A stretch of 7,384 nt of DNA from Betaproteobacteria bacterium (GCA_009778295.1 WRKB01000261.1:1-7384), one strand, 5' to 3'; numbered from the stretch's first letter, positions 1 to 6,123 are shown. Made by a program: numbers and translations. Notes: generated by a model from the sequence alone, not told the origin.

Positions 1-2318
1 TTGGAGCGCATCAGCTTAACCGCCTGCTGGCCGCTGGTGACGCAATCCACCGACATGCCGTACCGTTGCAACATACCTTTGGCCACCCCCAGATTCGTGG
101 GCACATCATCCACCACCAACACCCTGGCATAGGGCAGATAGGAACACTGCCAGGAGCGGCTGCGCTCATTTCCGTACTTCTGCCGCATGTCGCGGAGGCT
201 GAGCATGCGCACGGTTGCGCTGCCGAGCGGCGTGGGGTCGACAACGCGCTGGGGGATGATGCAGGAAAAAACGCTGCCCTTTCTGTATGTGCTCTCCACA
301 TGTATCCGCCCGCCCATCGTCTCCACGAAGTTCTTGCTGATGGCAAGTCCCAGGCCGGTGCCTTCAATACGGCGGTTGGTCATGCTGTCGAATCTGGCAT
401 ACGAGTCGAACAAATTTTGCAGATTTTTCGCCGCAATACCCCGACCGGTATCCCGAACGCTGAAGCGGATGAGAAGGCTGCCGTTCTGCTCTTTTGCCCC
501 CGGCTCCACCTCAATGCGGAGCGTCACTGCGCCTTTTCCCGTATACTTGAACGCGTTGCTGAGCAAGTTGTTGAGTACCTGCTTGATGCGCAGATCATCG
601 CCATAAAGTTGGGAAGGCAGATTTTCATCCACTTCCAGGCGGAAGACAACGGACTCCCCGCTCACCCGAAACGAATTGAGGGAGACGACCTCACTGATGA
701 AGCTGGCCAGACGGTAATTGTCGCAGGACAGTTCAAAGTGCCCCGCCTCTATCTTGGAAATGTCAAGAATGTCGTTGATAAGATGCAGCAGGCTGTAGCA
801 GGCCTCCTGAGCCGTTTCCAAGTTGTCGGCGGTCTCCTGGGGCAGGGCCTTTTGCAACTCCAGTCCCAAAAAACCGATCGCCGCATTGAGGGGTGTGCGC
901 AGTTCATGACTCATCTTGGCCAGAAATTCGCTTTTCGTCTGGGAGGCGACCTGGGCGGCCTGGGAGGCGACTTCCAGAGACTTGGCGTAGGCATCCGCCT
1001 CCCGCATTTTCTGTTCATGGGCTTTTGCCTCGCGCAAATCGCGGGCATAGCCTGCGACACACCAGCCGCCCTTCCAGGGTGAACGCACCAGGATGATTGC
1101 CACCGGCAGCGCTTCCCTCGAAGCGGTGCGGTGCATCCATTCAAATTCCTGGTAGCCGGTTTCAAAGGCCGCGCGCATAAGCGCAAGCGATTTGGCCCTG
1201 CTGGCTGTGCCGTCGGGTTGGAATTCCGGATTCAGGTCATGAAAGCGGCGCATAAACTCGGCCTTGTCGGTGAAGCCGAACATACGCAACATCGCCTGAT
1301 TACAGTCGAAAATAGTAGTTTCCGAATCCCATAGCGTAGCACCGATCGGCGTGGAGTCCAGCAGTATCCTGCTGCGCTCTTCCGCCTCCCGTTTCTGCTG
1401 TTCTTTGAGTTTGCTCGCGCTCAGATCGCGAGCATAGGAGGCAAGACGGTAGCTCCCCTTCCACGGAAGCCGCACCGTAGTCGACTCAAACGGCAGGAGT
1501 TCGCCCGACTTGGTACGAGATACCCATTCAAAACGCTGAGAACCGCTTTCAAGAGTCGCCCTGGCGATCCGCAGCACTTCACTGCGGCTGCTTTGCCCGT
1601 TCGGCTGGTACTCAGGGGCCCGATTGTAAAATCCCTCAATATACTCCGCTTTGTCCTTAAGGCCGAGTACGTTGACAGCCTCCTGGTTGCAGTCGATCAC
1701 GTTGCCGTCCACATCCCAAAGAGTACAAACCAGGGGCGTGGCGTCCAGCATGATCCTGGCGCGCTCTTCCGCTTCCCGCGCTTGTTGCTCCTGTTTCTTG
1801 ACCTCGCGCAGATCCTGGACGTAGGCCGCGATACACCAGCTATTTTTCCAGGGAATCCGCCTCAGAGTAACTTTGGCCGGCAGCGGTTCCCCTGATGGCA
1901 GACAATGCATCCACTCGAAGGTCTGATATCCGGTCTCAAAGGCCGCGTGGAGAAAAGCAAGCGCTTTCTCCTTACTGGGCATGCCGTCAGGCTGGCGTTC
2001 CGGACTCATCTCAAAAAAGCGAACCGCCACTTCGGGCTTGTCGTTCAGGCCGAACAGGTGTAAAATCGCCTGGTTACATTCGAGAAGGTTGAGTTCCCCG
2101 TCCCATCCCCACAGGTAGGCGGGCAGGGGCGTGGCGTCCAGCATGATCCTGGCGCGCTCCTCTGCTTCCTCCATTTCCCACGCCTGCTGCCTCCGGTTCT
2201 CTACTTCGCGGACGAGCCGTCCGCTTTTCCTCGGCAGTTTCCGCATCCGTTCACCGGAGCGCCCCCTGGTGGAGACTTCCGGCTTGCCGGAAAAGGATAT
2301 TTCACGATCTGACCCCAT
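1..2318 (-). CDS. Hybrid sensor histidine kinase, three PAS domains, 3' end off window
   Basis: The minus strand is open from an ATG at 2318 through 772 codons to the window edge, so the C-terminus is missing. Order: basic, coiled-coil-like N-terminus (1-55); PAS1 (about 53-180), PAS2 (184-311), PAS3 (313-440); helical linker; HisKA with SHELRTPLN and phosphoacceptor His471; HATPase with N box LLSNAFKYT (Asn588), G1 box DTGRGI (623-628) and G2 box GTGLGL (653-658); then a receiver beginning VLVVDDVPTN (acidic Asp737/738), cut before its phospho-Asp. All kinase motifs seen are intact. There is no signal peptide or membrane segment, so it should be a cytoplasmic sensor. Each PAS carries a CNQ motif and a P-E-x-Q-P-[DN]-G motif, a PAS type common in such kinases; ligands are unknown. 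The start is supported by AGGGAG six nt upstream. It lies 39 nt after the preceding gene, probably in the same operon. An HPt domain could follow beyond the window. Confidence 0.95.
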   Translation of the reverse strand, partial: MGSDREISFSGKPEVSTRGRSGERMRKLPRKSGRLVREVENRRQQAWEMEEAEERARIMLDATPLPAYLWGWDGELNLLECNQAILHLFGLNDKPEVAVRFFEMSPERQPDGMPSKEKALAFLHAAFETGYQTFEWMHCLPSGEPLPAKVTLRRIPWKNSWCIAAYVQDLREVKKQEQQAREAEERARIMLDATPLVCTLWDVDGNVIDCNQEAVNVLGLKDKAEYIEGFYNRAPEYQPNGQSSRSEVLRIARATLESGSQRFEWVSRTKSGELLPFESTTVRLPWKGSYRLASYARDLSASKLKEQQKREAEERSRILLDSTPIGATLWDSETTIFDCNQAMLRMFGFTDKAEFMRRFHDLNPEFQPDGTASRAKSLALMRAAFETGYQEFEWMHRTASREALPVAIILVRSPWKGGWCVAGYARDLREAKAHEQKMREADAYAKSLEVASQAAQVASQTKSEFLAKMSHELRTPLNAAIGFLGLELQKALPQETADNLETAQEACYSLLHLINDILDISKIEAGHFELSCDNYRLASFISEVVSLNSFRVSGESVVFRLEVDENLPSQLYGDDLRIKQVLNNLLSNAFKYTGKGAVTLRIEVEPGAKEQNGSLLIRFSVRDTGRGIAAKNLQNLFDSYARFDSMTNRRIEGTGLGLAISKNFVETMGGRIHVESTYRKGSVFSCIIPQRVVDPTPLGSATVRMLSLRDMRQKYGNERSRSWQCSYLPYARVLVVDDVPTNLGVAKGMLQRYGMSVDCVTSGQQAVKLMRS
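1731..1766 (-). repeat. 36-bp direct repeat, copy in PAS1-PAS2 linker
   Basis: This stretch is identical over 36 bp to 2124-2159. It encodes the helical linker and start of PAS2 (EERARIMLDATPL). The two copies are 393 bp (131 codons) apart, which is the PAS module period. The matching stretch before PAS3 (around 1345-1385) is diverged (EERSRILLDSTPI). Confidence 0.9.
2124..2159 (-). repeat. 36-bp direct repeat, copy before PAS1
   Basis: Second perfect copy of the repeat at 1731-1766, encoding the same EERARIMLDATPL linker at the entry of PAS1. Identity at silent positions points to recent duplication or gene conversion between PAS modules and not to protein-level constraint alone. Confidence 0.9.
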
Positions 2319-2324
2319 AGCGAT

Positions 2325-2330
2325 CTCCCT
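2325..2330 (-). promoter_or_regulatory. Ribosome binding site of the hybrid kinase
   Basis: AGGGAG on the minus strand, with a 6-nt spacer before the ATG at 2318. It fixes the start of the three-PAS kinase, which has no other well-placed start nearby. Confidence 0.7.
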
Positions 2331-2341
2331 GGCTCTAAGCC

Positions 2342-2354
2342 GCGCGCTGCGCGC
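2342..2354. repeat. GC-only inverted repeat between two signalling genes
   Basis: GCGCGC-T-GCGCGC lies in the 39-nt gap between the stop of the receiver/HPt-like protein (2358) and the kinase start (2318). It can fold as a short GC stem with a small loop. No U-tract follows, so it is not a terminator; at most it could affect mRNA processing or kinase translation. It may also be chance in GC-rich DNA. Confidence 0.3.
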
Positions 2355-2357
2355 ATG

Positions 2358-4121
2358 TTACGCTTGAGAATTCCACGGACCGAGCCTCTCAAGCAAGTAT
2401 GCGCATCGCTCCCGCGCCTCATGGTAATCCAAGGTATCGACCAAGGCGCAGATAGCTTCTATTTGCTCTTCTATGTCCTCACCCATATGCATCCGTCTCA
2501 GCTCATCCGCCATCGCCTGGGCTTCTGAAACGCGATGGGACAGGCAGGCATCATGCAAACGCTCCACTTGCTGTCTGAATACAACCGGTTCCATCTCAGG
2601 CCGCGTCCTCTTCTGTTTGCGCCGCCCGTCGGCAGCCAGCTTGTGCCTATGCCCGTCCTTCAGAGCCACAAGACTGGCCCGCAGTCGCATCATGGCATCG
2701 CAATGACTTTGGATGCGCAGCATACATTCATCGCCGCCTCCCGCCTCTGCAGCCGCCGCCAGAGCGGCGGCTTCCTGCGCCAAATCTTCCGCGCCTATGC
2801 CGACAAAAAATTCCCGGAGAACGAGCAGGCGTATGGCGACCTCTTCCCAACTGCCGTCGACGGGCAGGCTGAGCAAGGGGTCAATATAGTCAGAGAGTTC
2901 AAAAGTGAAGCGACGCAGCATGCCGGCATATATCTCCACACTGCCCCCCGCGTTGACCAGACCCTTTTCCGCATCCAGTCCGGGGATGCCGGACAGCCTG
3001 CGAATCAGGTCACCCTGTTCTCCGGCGATCTGATCCGGCGCGTTCTCTTCCGCATGGATGGCTACGTCTTCCTCAGCCTGCGCCGGATAAAACCCGGCCG
3101 TATACTGTTCCGGCGTTTGCGCAGGCTGCCGGCGCAGACGCGGCAGCATATCCCGCAGCAAAAGATTCAGGTTGAGCGGATCAACGGGTTTGGCCAAATA
3201 CCTCTGCATTCCGACCGTAAAAAAAGCGGCCTCCATGTCCACGTTGGAACTCATGCCGATGATGCAGCTGGCCTGCGAGAGTGCGTGTCCGCGAGCGCGA
3301 ATGAGGGCGGTGGTTTGCATCCCGTCCAGTCCCGGCATGGAATAATCCATGAATACCAGATCATAATATTTGTCAGTGAGCATCTCCAGCGCCACATGGC
3401 CGTTTTCGGCGACATCGGCCGCTATATTATGCCGGGAGAGCAGATATACGCCCAAAGCGCGGCTGACGGGGCTGTCGTCCACCACAAGGGCGGTGGTGCT
3501 TCTTTTGGCCTGCACCACTTTGGCGGTTAACACCGACAAGGGCACCTGCGTCACTATGGACGGGTCGCCGGGGAACAGCGGGATCCTGATGGTATACCGC
3601 GGTTCCATGCCATGCTGGTCTTCCGTAAGAAAGTACGCCCCCATGAGCGCGACGAGCTGGTCCATCTCGCTTTGGCTAAACCAGGTTCGGGCGCCGTCAT
3701 CACCGCCTGAGCGGACACCGGCGCGCCAGACGACGAAACTGACATATTCCCGGTCGTCCTCCTCGGTCAGGTCGACTTCAAATGTCGTATAGCCGACTCC
3801 GGGGTGCCGATCCATGGCGTAGTCCAGCAACATGGCCACAGCCCGCCTGAGCAACGCGGCATTTCCCAGAATGACAAAGGGCAGCCTGTCGTCATACCGG
3901 GACATAAACCGTATCTTCAGGGCGGAGGCTGTGTAAGAAGCCCGATCCCACATTTGGCGGTAAAATAAAGCCAGATGCATATCCTGAAAATGTTGTGCAG
4001 CCTCGGAATCAGGCTCCCAAGAACGCCTCAGACGCCTCTTCATCGTTTTGTAGAGGTGCCCCCAGGTATGCAGCAGGCCGGATTGCGCGGACGTCATGTG
4101 TTCCACGGGATCACAGGGCAC
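2358..4121 (-). CDS. Receiver protein with degenerate HATPase-like and HPt-like domains
   Basis: 587 aa from a GTG at 4121 that overlaps the upstream regulator by 11 nt; an ATG at 4097 (residue 9) is an equally possible start, and neither has a strong ribosome site. Residues about 50-183 follow the outline of a histidine-kinase ATPase domain (DDRLP then GNAALLRRAVAMLLDYA, later LVALMG and IRIPL) but lack the N-box Asn, the DxGxG box and the GxGLGL box. No HisKA His box is visible. Residues 210-328 are a receiver with Asp215/216, phospho-Asp259 (VFMDYSMPG), Ser291/292 and Lys311, apparently functional. Residues about 375-490 resemble an HPt domain (GLDAEKGL, then a helix ending GIGA), but the phospho-His position is Leu433. 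A helical tail (about 510-580) matches the extension often found after HPt domains in hybrid kinases. It is probably a non-catalytic scaffold or phosphate sink for the neighbouring kinase; this role is inferred. Confidence 0.88.
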   Translation of the reverse strand: MPCDPVEHMTSAQSGLLHTWGHLYKTMKRRLRRSWEPDSEAAQHFQDMHLALFYRQMWDRASYTASALKIRFMSRYDDRLPFVILGNAALLRRAVAMLLDYAMDRHPGVGYTTFEVDLTEEDDREYVSFVVWRAGVRSGGDDGARTWFSQSEMDQLVALMGAYFLTEDQHGMEPRYTIRIPLFPGDPSIVTQVPLSVLTAKVVQAKRSTTALVVDDSPVSRALGVYLLSRHNIAADVAENGHVALEMLTDKYYDLVFMDYSMPGLDGMQTTALIRARGHALSQASCIIGMSSNVDMEAAFFTVGMQRYLAKPVDPLNLNLLLRDMLPRLRRQPAQTPEQYTAGFYPAQAEEDVAIHAEENAPDQIAGEQGDLIRRLSGIPGLDAEKGLVNAGGSVEIYAGMLRRFTFELSDYIDPLLSLPVDGSWEEVAIRLLVLREFFVGIGAEDLAQEAAALAAAAEAGGGDECMLRIQSHCDAMMRLRASLVALKDGHRHKLAADGRRKQKRTRPEMEPVVFRQQVERLHDACLSHRVSEAQAMADELRRMHMGEDIEEQIEAICALVDTLDYHEARERCAYLLERLGPWNSQA

Positions 4122-4533
4122 AGGTATTATCTTGGTATGCTGTGGGGATATCCATGCCCAGTTGTTCCAGAACCTTCTGCAGAAGCAGGCTTGGCTTGAA
4201 GGGCTTGAGAATGTATCCGTTGGCTCCTGCTTTTACGGCGCGTCGTATAAAGCTGGCAGAGGCATGCGTAGTCACAAAGATAACAGGGAGATGTGCAAGT
4301 GCCGGTTCTTGCCGTATGACTTGTAACAGTTCAAAACCATTATGCCCCGGCATTTCTATATCTAACAGCACAAGGTCGATCTTTTCCCGTTTAAGCAGAG
4401 CAAGCGCCTGCCCTCCTTCCTTGACGAGGCGAACATCAAACAGAGGGTACAAAATATTTTTGATGGCTATCAAATTCGCCGGGATGTCATCAATGGATAA
4501 AATGACTTTCTTTTCATCTGAGGCGCGCATCAT
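4111..4533 (-). CDS. Stand-alone response regulator (single receiver domain)
   Basis: 140 aa and almost entirely one receiver domain. It has the acidic pair Asp15/16 (SIDDIPAN), phospho-Asp58 (LVLLDIEMPG), Thr88 (FVTTH) and Lys110 in LKPF, so all residues needed for phosphorylation are present. No DNA-binding or enzymatic output domain follows; the C-terminal 20 residues are a short tail. It should therefore act by protein contact or as a phosphate shuttle, as CheY- and Spo0F-type proteins do. The start is set by GGAGG six nt before the ATG at 4533 (a second ATG follows at 4530); the reading frame runs open further upstream to 4686, but that extension shows no receiver homology. It is the first gene of the signalling cassette, and its stop overlaps the next gene, suggesting translational coupling. 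Confidence 0.93.
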   Translation of the reverse strand: MMRASDEKKVILSIDDIPANLIAIKNILYPLFDVRLVKEGGQALALLKREKIDLVLLDIEMPGHNGFELLQVIRQEPALAHLPVIFVTTHASASFIRRAVKAGANGYILKPFKPSLLLQKVLEQLGMDIPTAYQDNTCAL

Positions 4534-4539
4534 GACAGG

Positions 4540-4544
4540 CCTCC
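4540..4544 (-). promoter_or_regulatory. Ribosome binding site of the stand-alone response regulator
   Basis: GGAGG on the minus strand with a 6-nt spacer to the ATG at 4533. It decides the start and excludes the longer open frame that begins at 4686. Confidence 0.8.
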
Positions 4545-4563
4545 ACAACGGGCATACGTTGTG

Positions 4564-4648
4564 TTTCTTGGCAATATGGGGGTACGATATGGCACACTGC
4601 GCACACTTCACAGAATAAGATCGAGCGTAGCCCCATGTTGCGAAAAAA
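4564..4648. repeat. Long imperfect inverted repeat upstream of the signalling cassette
   Basis: The core arms are 4571-4586 (GCAATATGGGGGTACG) and 4626-4641 (CGTAGCCCCATGTTGC). Reversed and complemented they match at 14 of 16 positions. Pairing continues outward through a T-rich arm (about 4564-4569) facing an A-run (about 4643-4648), with one wobble. The loop of about 39 nt holds a tandem direct repeat. The element ends about 30 nt before the response regulator start, so it could be an mRNA leader hairpin or a protein-binding site. The run of Ts lies on the wrong side for an intrinsic terminator reading towards the regulator. Confidence 0.75.
4592..4607. repeat. Tandem direct repeat GCACACT-GC-GCACACT
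   Basis: Two perfect 7-bp copies separated by 2 bp (9-bp period) sit in the loop of the inverted repeat, about 60-75 nt upstream of the response regulator start. This arrangement suits two half-sites of a regulator binding in tandem, but no known consensus is recognised. Chance is possible for so short a repeat. Confidence 0.5.
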
Positions 4649-4781
4649 ACAAGAGCCATGTTCCCATGCCCCGAGACCGGGACCATATCCGGAAAATAGC
4701 GACGGCTTTGAATGGCGGCTTACGTGTTCAGCCTGCCCATTGAAGCACACACGCAACTGGGGGGGATTATGAACACCCCGT

Positions 4782-5210
4782 CTAGCGCACGACAAGCAGC
4801 GGGACACTGAGATATTTGAACACACGCTCTGTGACACTGCCCATAACGAGCTCAATCGGCTCACTATGGCCGCCTGTACACACGATAACGACATTGACCT
4901 TTTTTTCCGAAGCAAATCTGGGGATATGCGTTACAGGTGAACCTTCCGCAATATGCACACTGTAGGCAATCCCGGCGTTTCTCACACGTTGCACCAGCGG
5001 TTCGAGCAGTTTTTCCGCCTCTCTGGTGTCCTCCATAACCAGCTTCCTGTGCGCTTCCCCAGTGACTAAATGCGGTATCTCATCCACGCAGTGGAAAAAG
5101 TATATCTCTCCATCTTCCCGCACGATCTGCAACGCCTGCTCAAGAGAACGCGCGGCGCGTTCCAACCGGTATTTGCCGCTGACAGGCACAAGCACCCTCT
5201 GGTATCCCAT
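4782..5210 (-). CDS. Universal stress protein (UspA) family protein
   Basis: 142 aa, the usual length of a single Usp domain, with no signal peptide, so cytoplasmic. The N-terminal strand RVLVPVSGKYRLERAARSL, the mid-protein IAEGSP segment and the C-terminal GGHSEPIELVMGSVTERV followed by VPLLVV fit the family. The ATP-binding pattern G-2x-G-9x-G-[ST] is only partly kept: Gly114, Gly124 and Ser125 are present, but the first Gly is Cys111. The Asp usually found after the first strand (VPVD) is Ser11. It may therefore bind ATP weakly or belong to the non-ATP-binding type; this is inference. The start is supported by AAGGAG seven nt upstream. It lies 103 nt after the acetyltransferase and 248 nt before the signalling cassette, all on one strand. 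No convincing terminator separates them, so read-through into the cassette is possible. Confidence 0.88.
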   Translation of the reverse strand: MGYQRVLVPVSGKYRLERAARSLEQALQIVREDGEIYFFHCVDEIPHLVTGEAHRKLVMEDTREAEKLLEPLVQRVRNAGIAYSVHIAEGSPVTHIPRFASEKKVNVVIVCTGGHSEPIELVMGSVTERVFKYLSVPLLVVR

Positions 5211-5217
5211 ACAGTTT

Positions 5218-5223
5218 CTCCTT
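5218..5223 (-). promoter_or_regulatory. Ribosome binding site of the Usp gene
   Basis: AAGGAG on the minus strand, with a 7-nt spacer to the ATG at 5210; it supports that start. Confidence 0.75.
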
Positions 5224-5313
5224 TGCTGTATGACGCCGAATACAAAAATATCCCATGCGTGAGAGCAAGTTCGCTTCGAAATCGCCCCGGCGGCCGGCGG
5301 CAGACGCCCGCAA

Positions 5314-5820
5314 TCAGTCCGGCAGCGTCAGGACCATCACGTAATCGTCCATAACATAGCCCTCGCCTATATCTGTTACCAGTTCGCGTTCCACCGCAAG
5401 CCCCAGCTTCCTATACGCAGCTATGGCTCCGGCGTTCTTTTTATTGACTGTCAGCCAGACTTTTGTCCCGCCGGGCTTGACGAACGGACGTGTAACGCGC
5501 TCGAAAATCCGCCTTCCCATGCCGCAGCCGCGGAATTCCTTGAGGATGTAGAATTTGCTGAGCAGCAGGCTGCCATCGGCTTCCGGTTTCACCCCCGCGT
5601 AGCCAACAAGCCTTTCATCAGCCCAAGCCATGGTATACACATAGCGCTGTTCGACGACCTGGAAAGCTATGGACCTTGAGGACTGGAACTGTTCCAGCAT
5701 ATAGGCGACCTGGGATTTTCCCACTATGGGCGTATAATGCTCTGTCCAGATTACGGCACCCAACTCGGCGATCGCGTCAAAGTCGCCGGACTGCGCGGCT
5801 GTTGTAAAGTGAATATTCAT
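5314..5820 (-). CDS. GNAT-family N-acetyltransferase
   Basis: 168 aa, typical for a single GNAT domain that transfers the acetyl group of acetyl-CoA to an amine. Motif A is clear: the strand LLLSKFYI (85-92) followed by the pyrophosphate-binding loop RGCGMG (97-102, pattern R-x-x-G-x-G). The motif B region has VNKKNAGAIAAYRKLG (125-140), with the Asn and Tyr usual in the family. The N-terminus (DFDAIAELGAVIWTEHYTPIVG) resembles acetyltransferases annotated as acting on small molecules or protein N-termini, but the substrate cannot be told. The ATG at 5820 has no strong Shine-Dalgarno. A five-codon frame (MEIER, 5840-5823) ends two nt before it and could couple initiation. A possible promoter lies at 5871-5900. 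Confidence 0.92.
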   Translation of the reverse strand: MNIHFTTAAQSGDFDAIAELGAVIWTEHYTPIVGKSQVAYMLEQFQSSRSIAFQVVEQRYVYTMAWADERLVGYAGVKPEADGSLLLSKFYILKEFRGCGMGRRIFERVTRPFVKPGGTKVWLTVNKKNAGAIAAYRKLGLAVERELVTDIGEGYVMDDYVMVLTLPD

Positions 5821-5870
5821 GACTATCTTTCGATCTCCATGAGGTATCGTGTGTCACATCTCCATAATGA

Positions 5871-5900
5871 ATTATGAAATGACTTCTAGGCAATGTTGAA
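5871..5900 (-). promoter_or_regulatory. Candidate sigma-70 promoter of the acetyltransferase gene
   Basis: On the minus strand, TTCAAC (5900-5895) and CATAAT (5876-5871) are separated by 18 nt. The -10 matches TATAAT at five of six positions; the -35 is weak (three of six). The -10 forms one arm of the perfect palindrome CATAAT-GA-ATTATG (5863-5876), which could be an operator or chance. Confidence 0.35.
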
Positions 5901-5966
5901 CTGCTCTGCAAGGATTTTCCCATAAATCCCTGGACGAGATTGGCATAGGCCGGCTGCGGCGTCGTC

Positions 5967-5984
5967 AGCGGGTTTTAGCCCGCT
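5967..5984. repeat. Hairpin AGCGGG-TTTTAG-CCCGCT
   Basis: A perfect 6-bp GC-rich stem with a 6-nt loop, 140 nt upstream of the amidase start. No U-tract follows on either strand. It is the first of two tandem hairpins. Confidence 0.6.
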
Positions 5985-6001
5985 TACGGATGGCTACAGT
6001 A

Positions 6002-6029
6002 GCGATTGCCGACCATTTGCGGCAATCGC
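6002..6029. repeat. Perfect 10-bp stem hairpin upstream of the amidase
   Basis: The arms GCGATTGCCG (6002-6011) and CGGCAATCGC (6020-6029) are perfectly complementary, with an 8-nt loop. No run of Ts follows in either direction, so it is not a standard intrinsic terminator. It could be part of a leader, an intergenic repeat of the REP type or a protein-binding site. Confidence 0.7.
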
Positions 6030-6123
6030 AAAGTGGAGCCGCTGCAGAGACAAAAACACGTGTGTCCGCCGATCCTGGGCTTGTGTTTGCGTTTGCTTGG
6101 GGTTTTATGGCATAGCTGACTGT

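Larger units (their letters stand above)
5821..6123. other. 303-nt divergent intergenic region
   Basis: It separates the minus-strand acetyltransferase from the plus-strand amidase. The left part (5821-5900) is AT-richer and holds a candidate acetyltransferase promoter with a CATAAT-GA-ATTATG palindrome. The right part holds two tandem hairpins (5967-5984 and 6002-6029). The amidase frame stays open back to 5926 without an ATG or GTG start or any recognisable protein. No tRNA, riboswitch family or insertion sequence end was recognised. Confidence 0.7.

Noticed and set aside
66..1082. 338-codon plus-strand open frame antisense to the kinase
   Set aside because: It lies fully opposite the HisKA, HATPase and PAS3 coding sequence, whose motifs are unmistakable. 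The antisense product has no recognisable domain; long antisense frames are common in GC-rich codon-biased genes.
2535..3530. 331-codon plus-strand open frame
   Set aside because: It is antisense to the receiver/HPt-like protein and shows no family resemblance.
4589..4607. Sigma-54 promoter (TGGCAC-like)
   Set aside because: TGGCAC is present, but the second element does not match: GG is followed after ten bases by AC and not GC, and the orientation points away from the signalling cassette.
4764..4781. Possible terminator after the Usp gene (GGGG / CCCC arms)
   Set aside because: The stem is only about four pairs with a 10-nt loop and is not followed by a U-tract.
4514..4915. Minus-strand frame of 133 codons spanning the Usp end and the intergenic gap
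   Set aside because: It overlaps the Usp C-terminus out of frame and runs through the inverted repeat; no domain and no ribosome site.
5273..5313. GC-rich stretch between the acetyltransferase and Usp genes as a terminator
   Set aside because: It contains overlapping GCCGGC and CGGCCG words but no single stable stem followed by Ts.
5848..5858. CRP/FNR-type site at TGTGTCACA
   Set aside because: The half-sites are separated by one base and not by the six needed for TGTGA-N6-TCACA.
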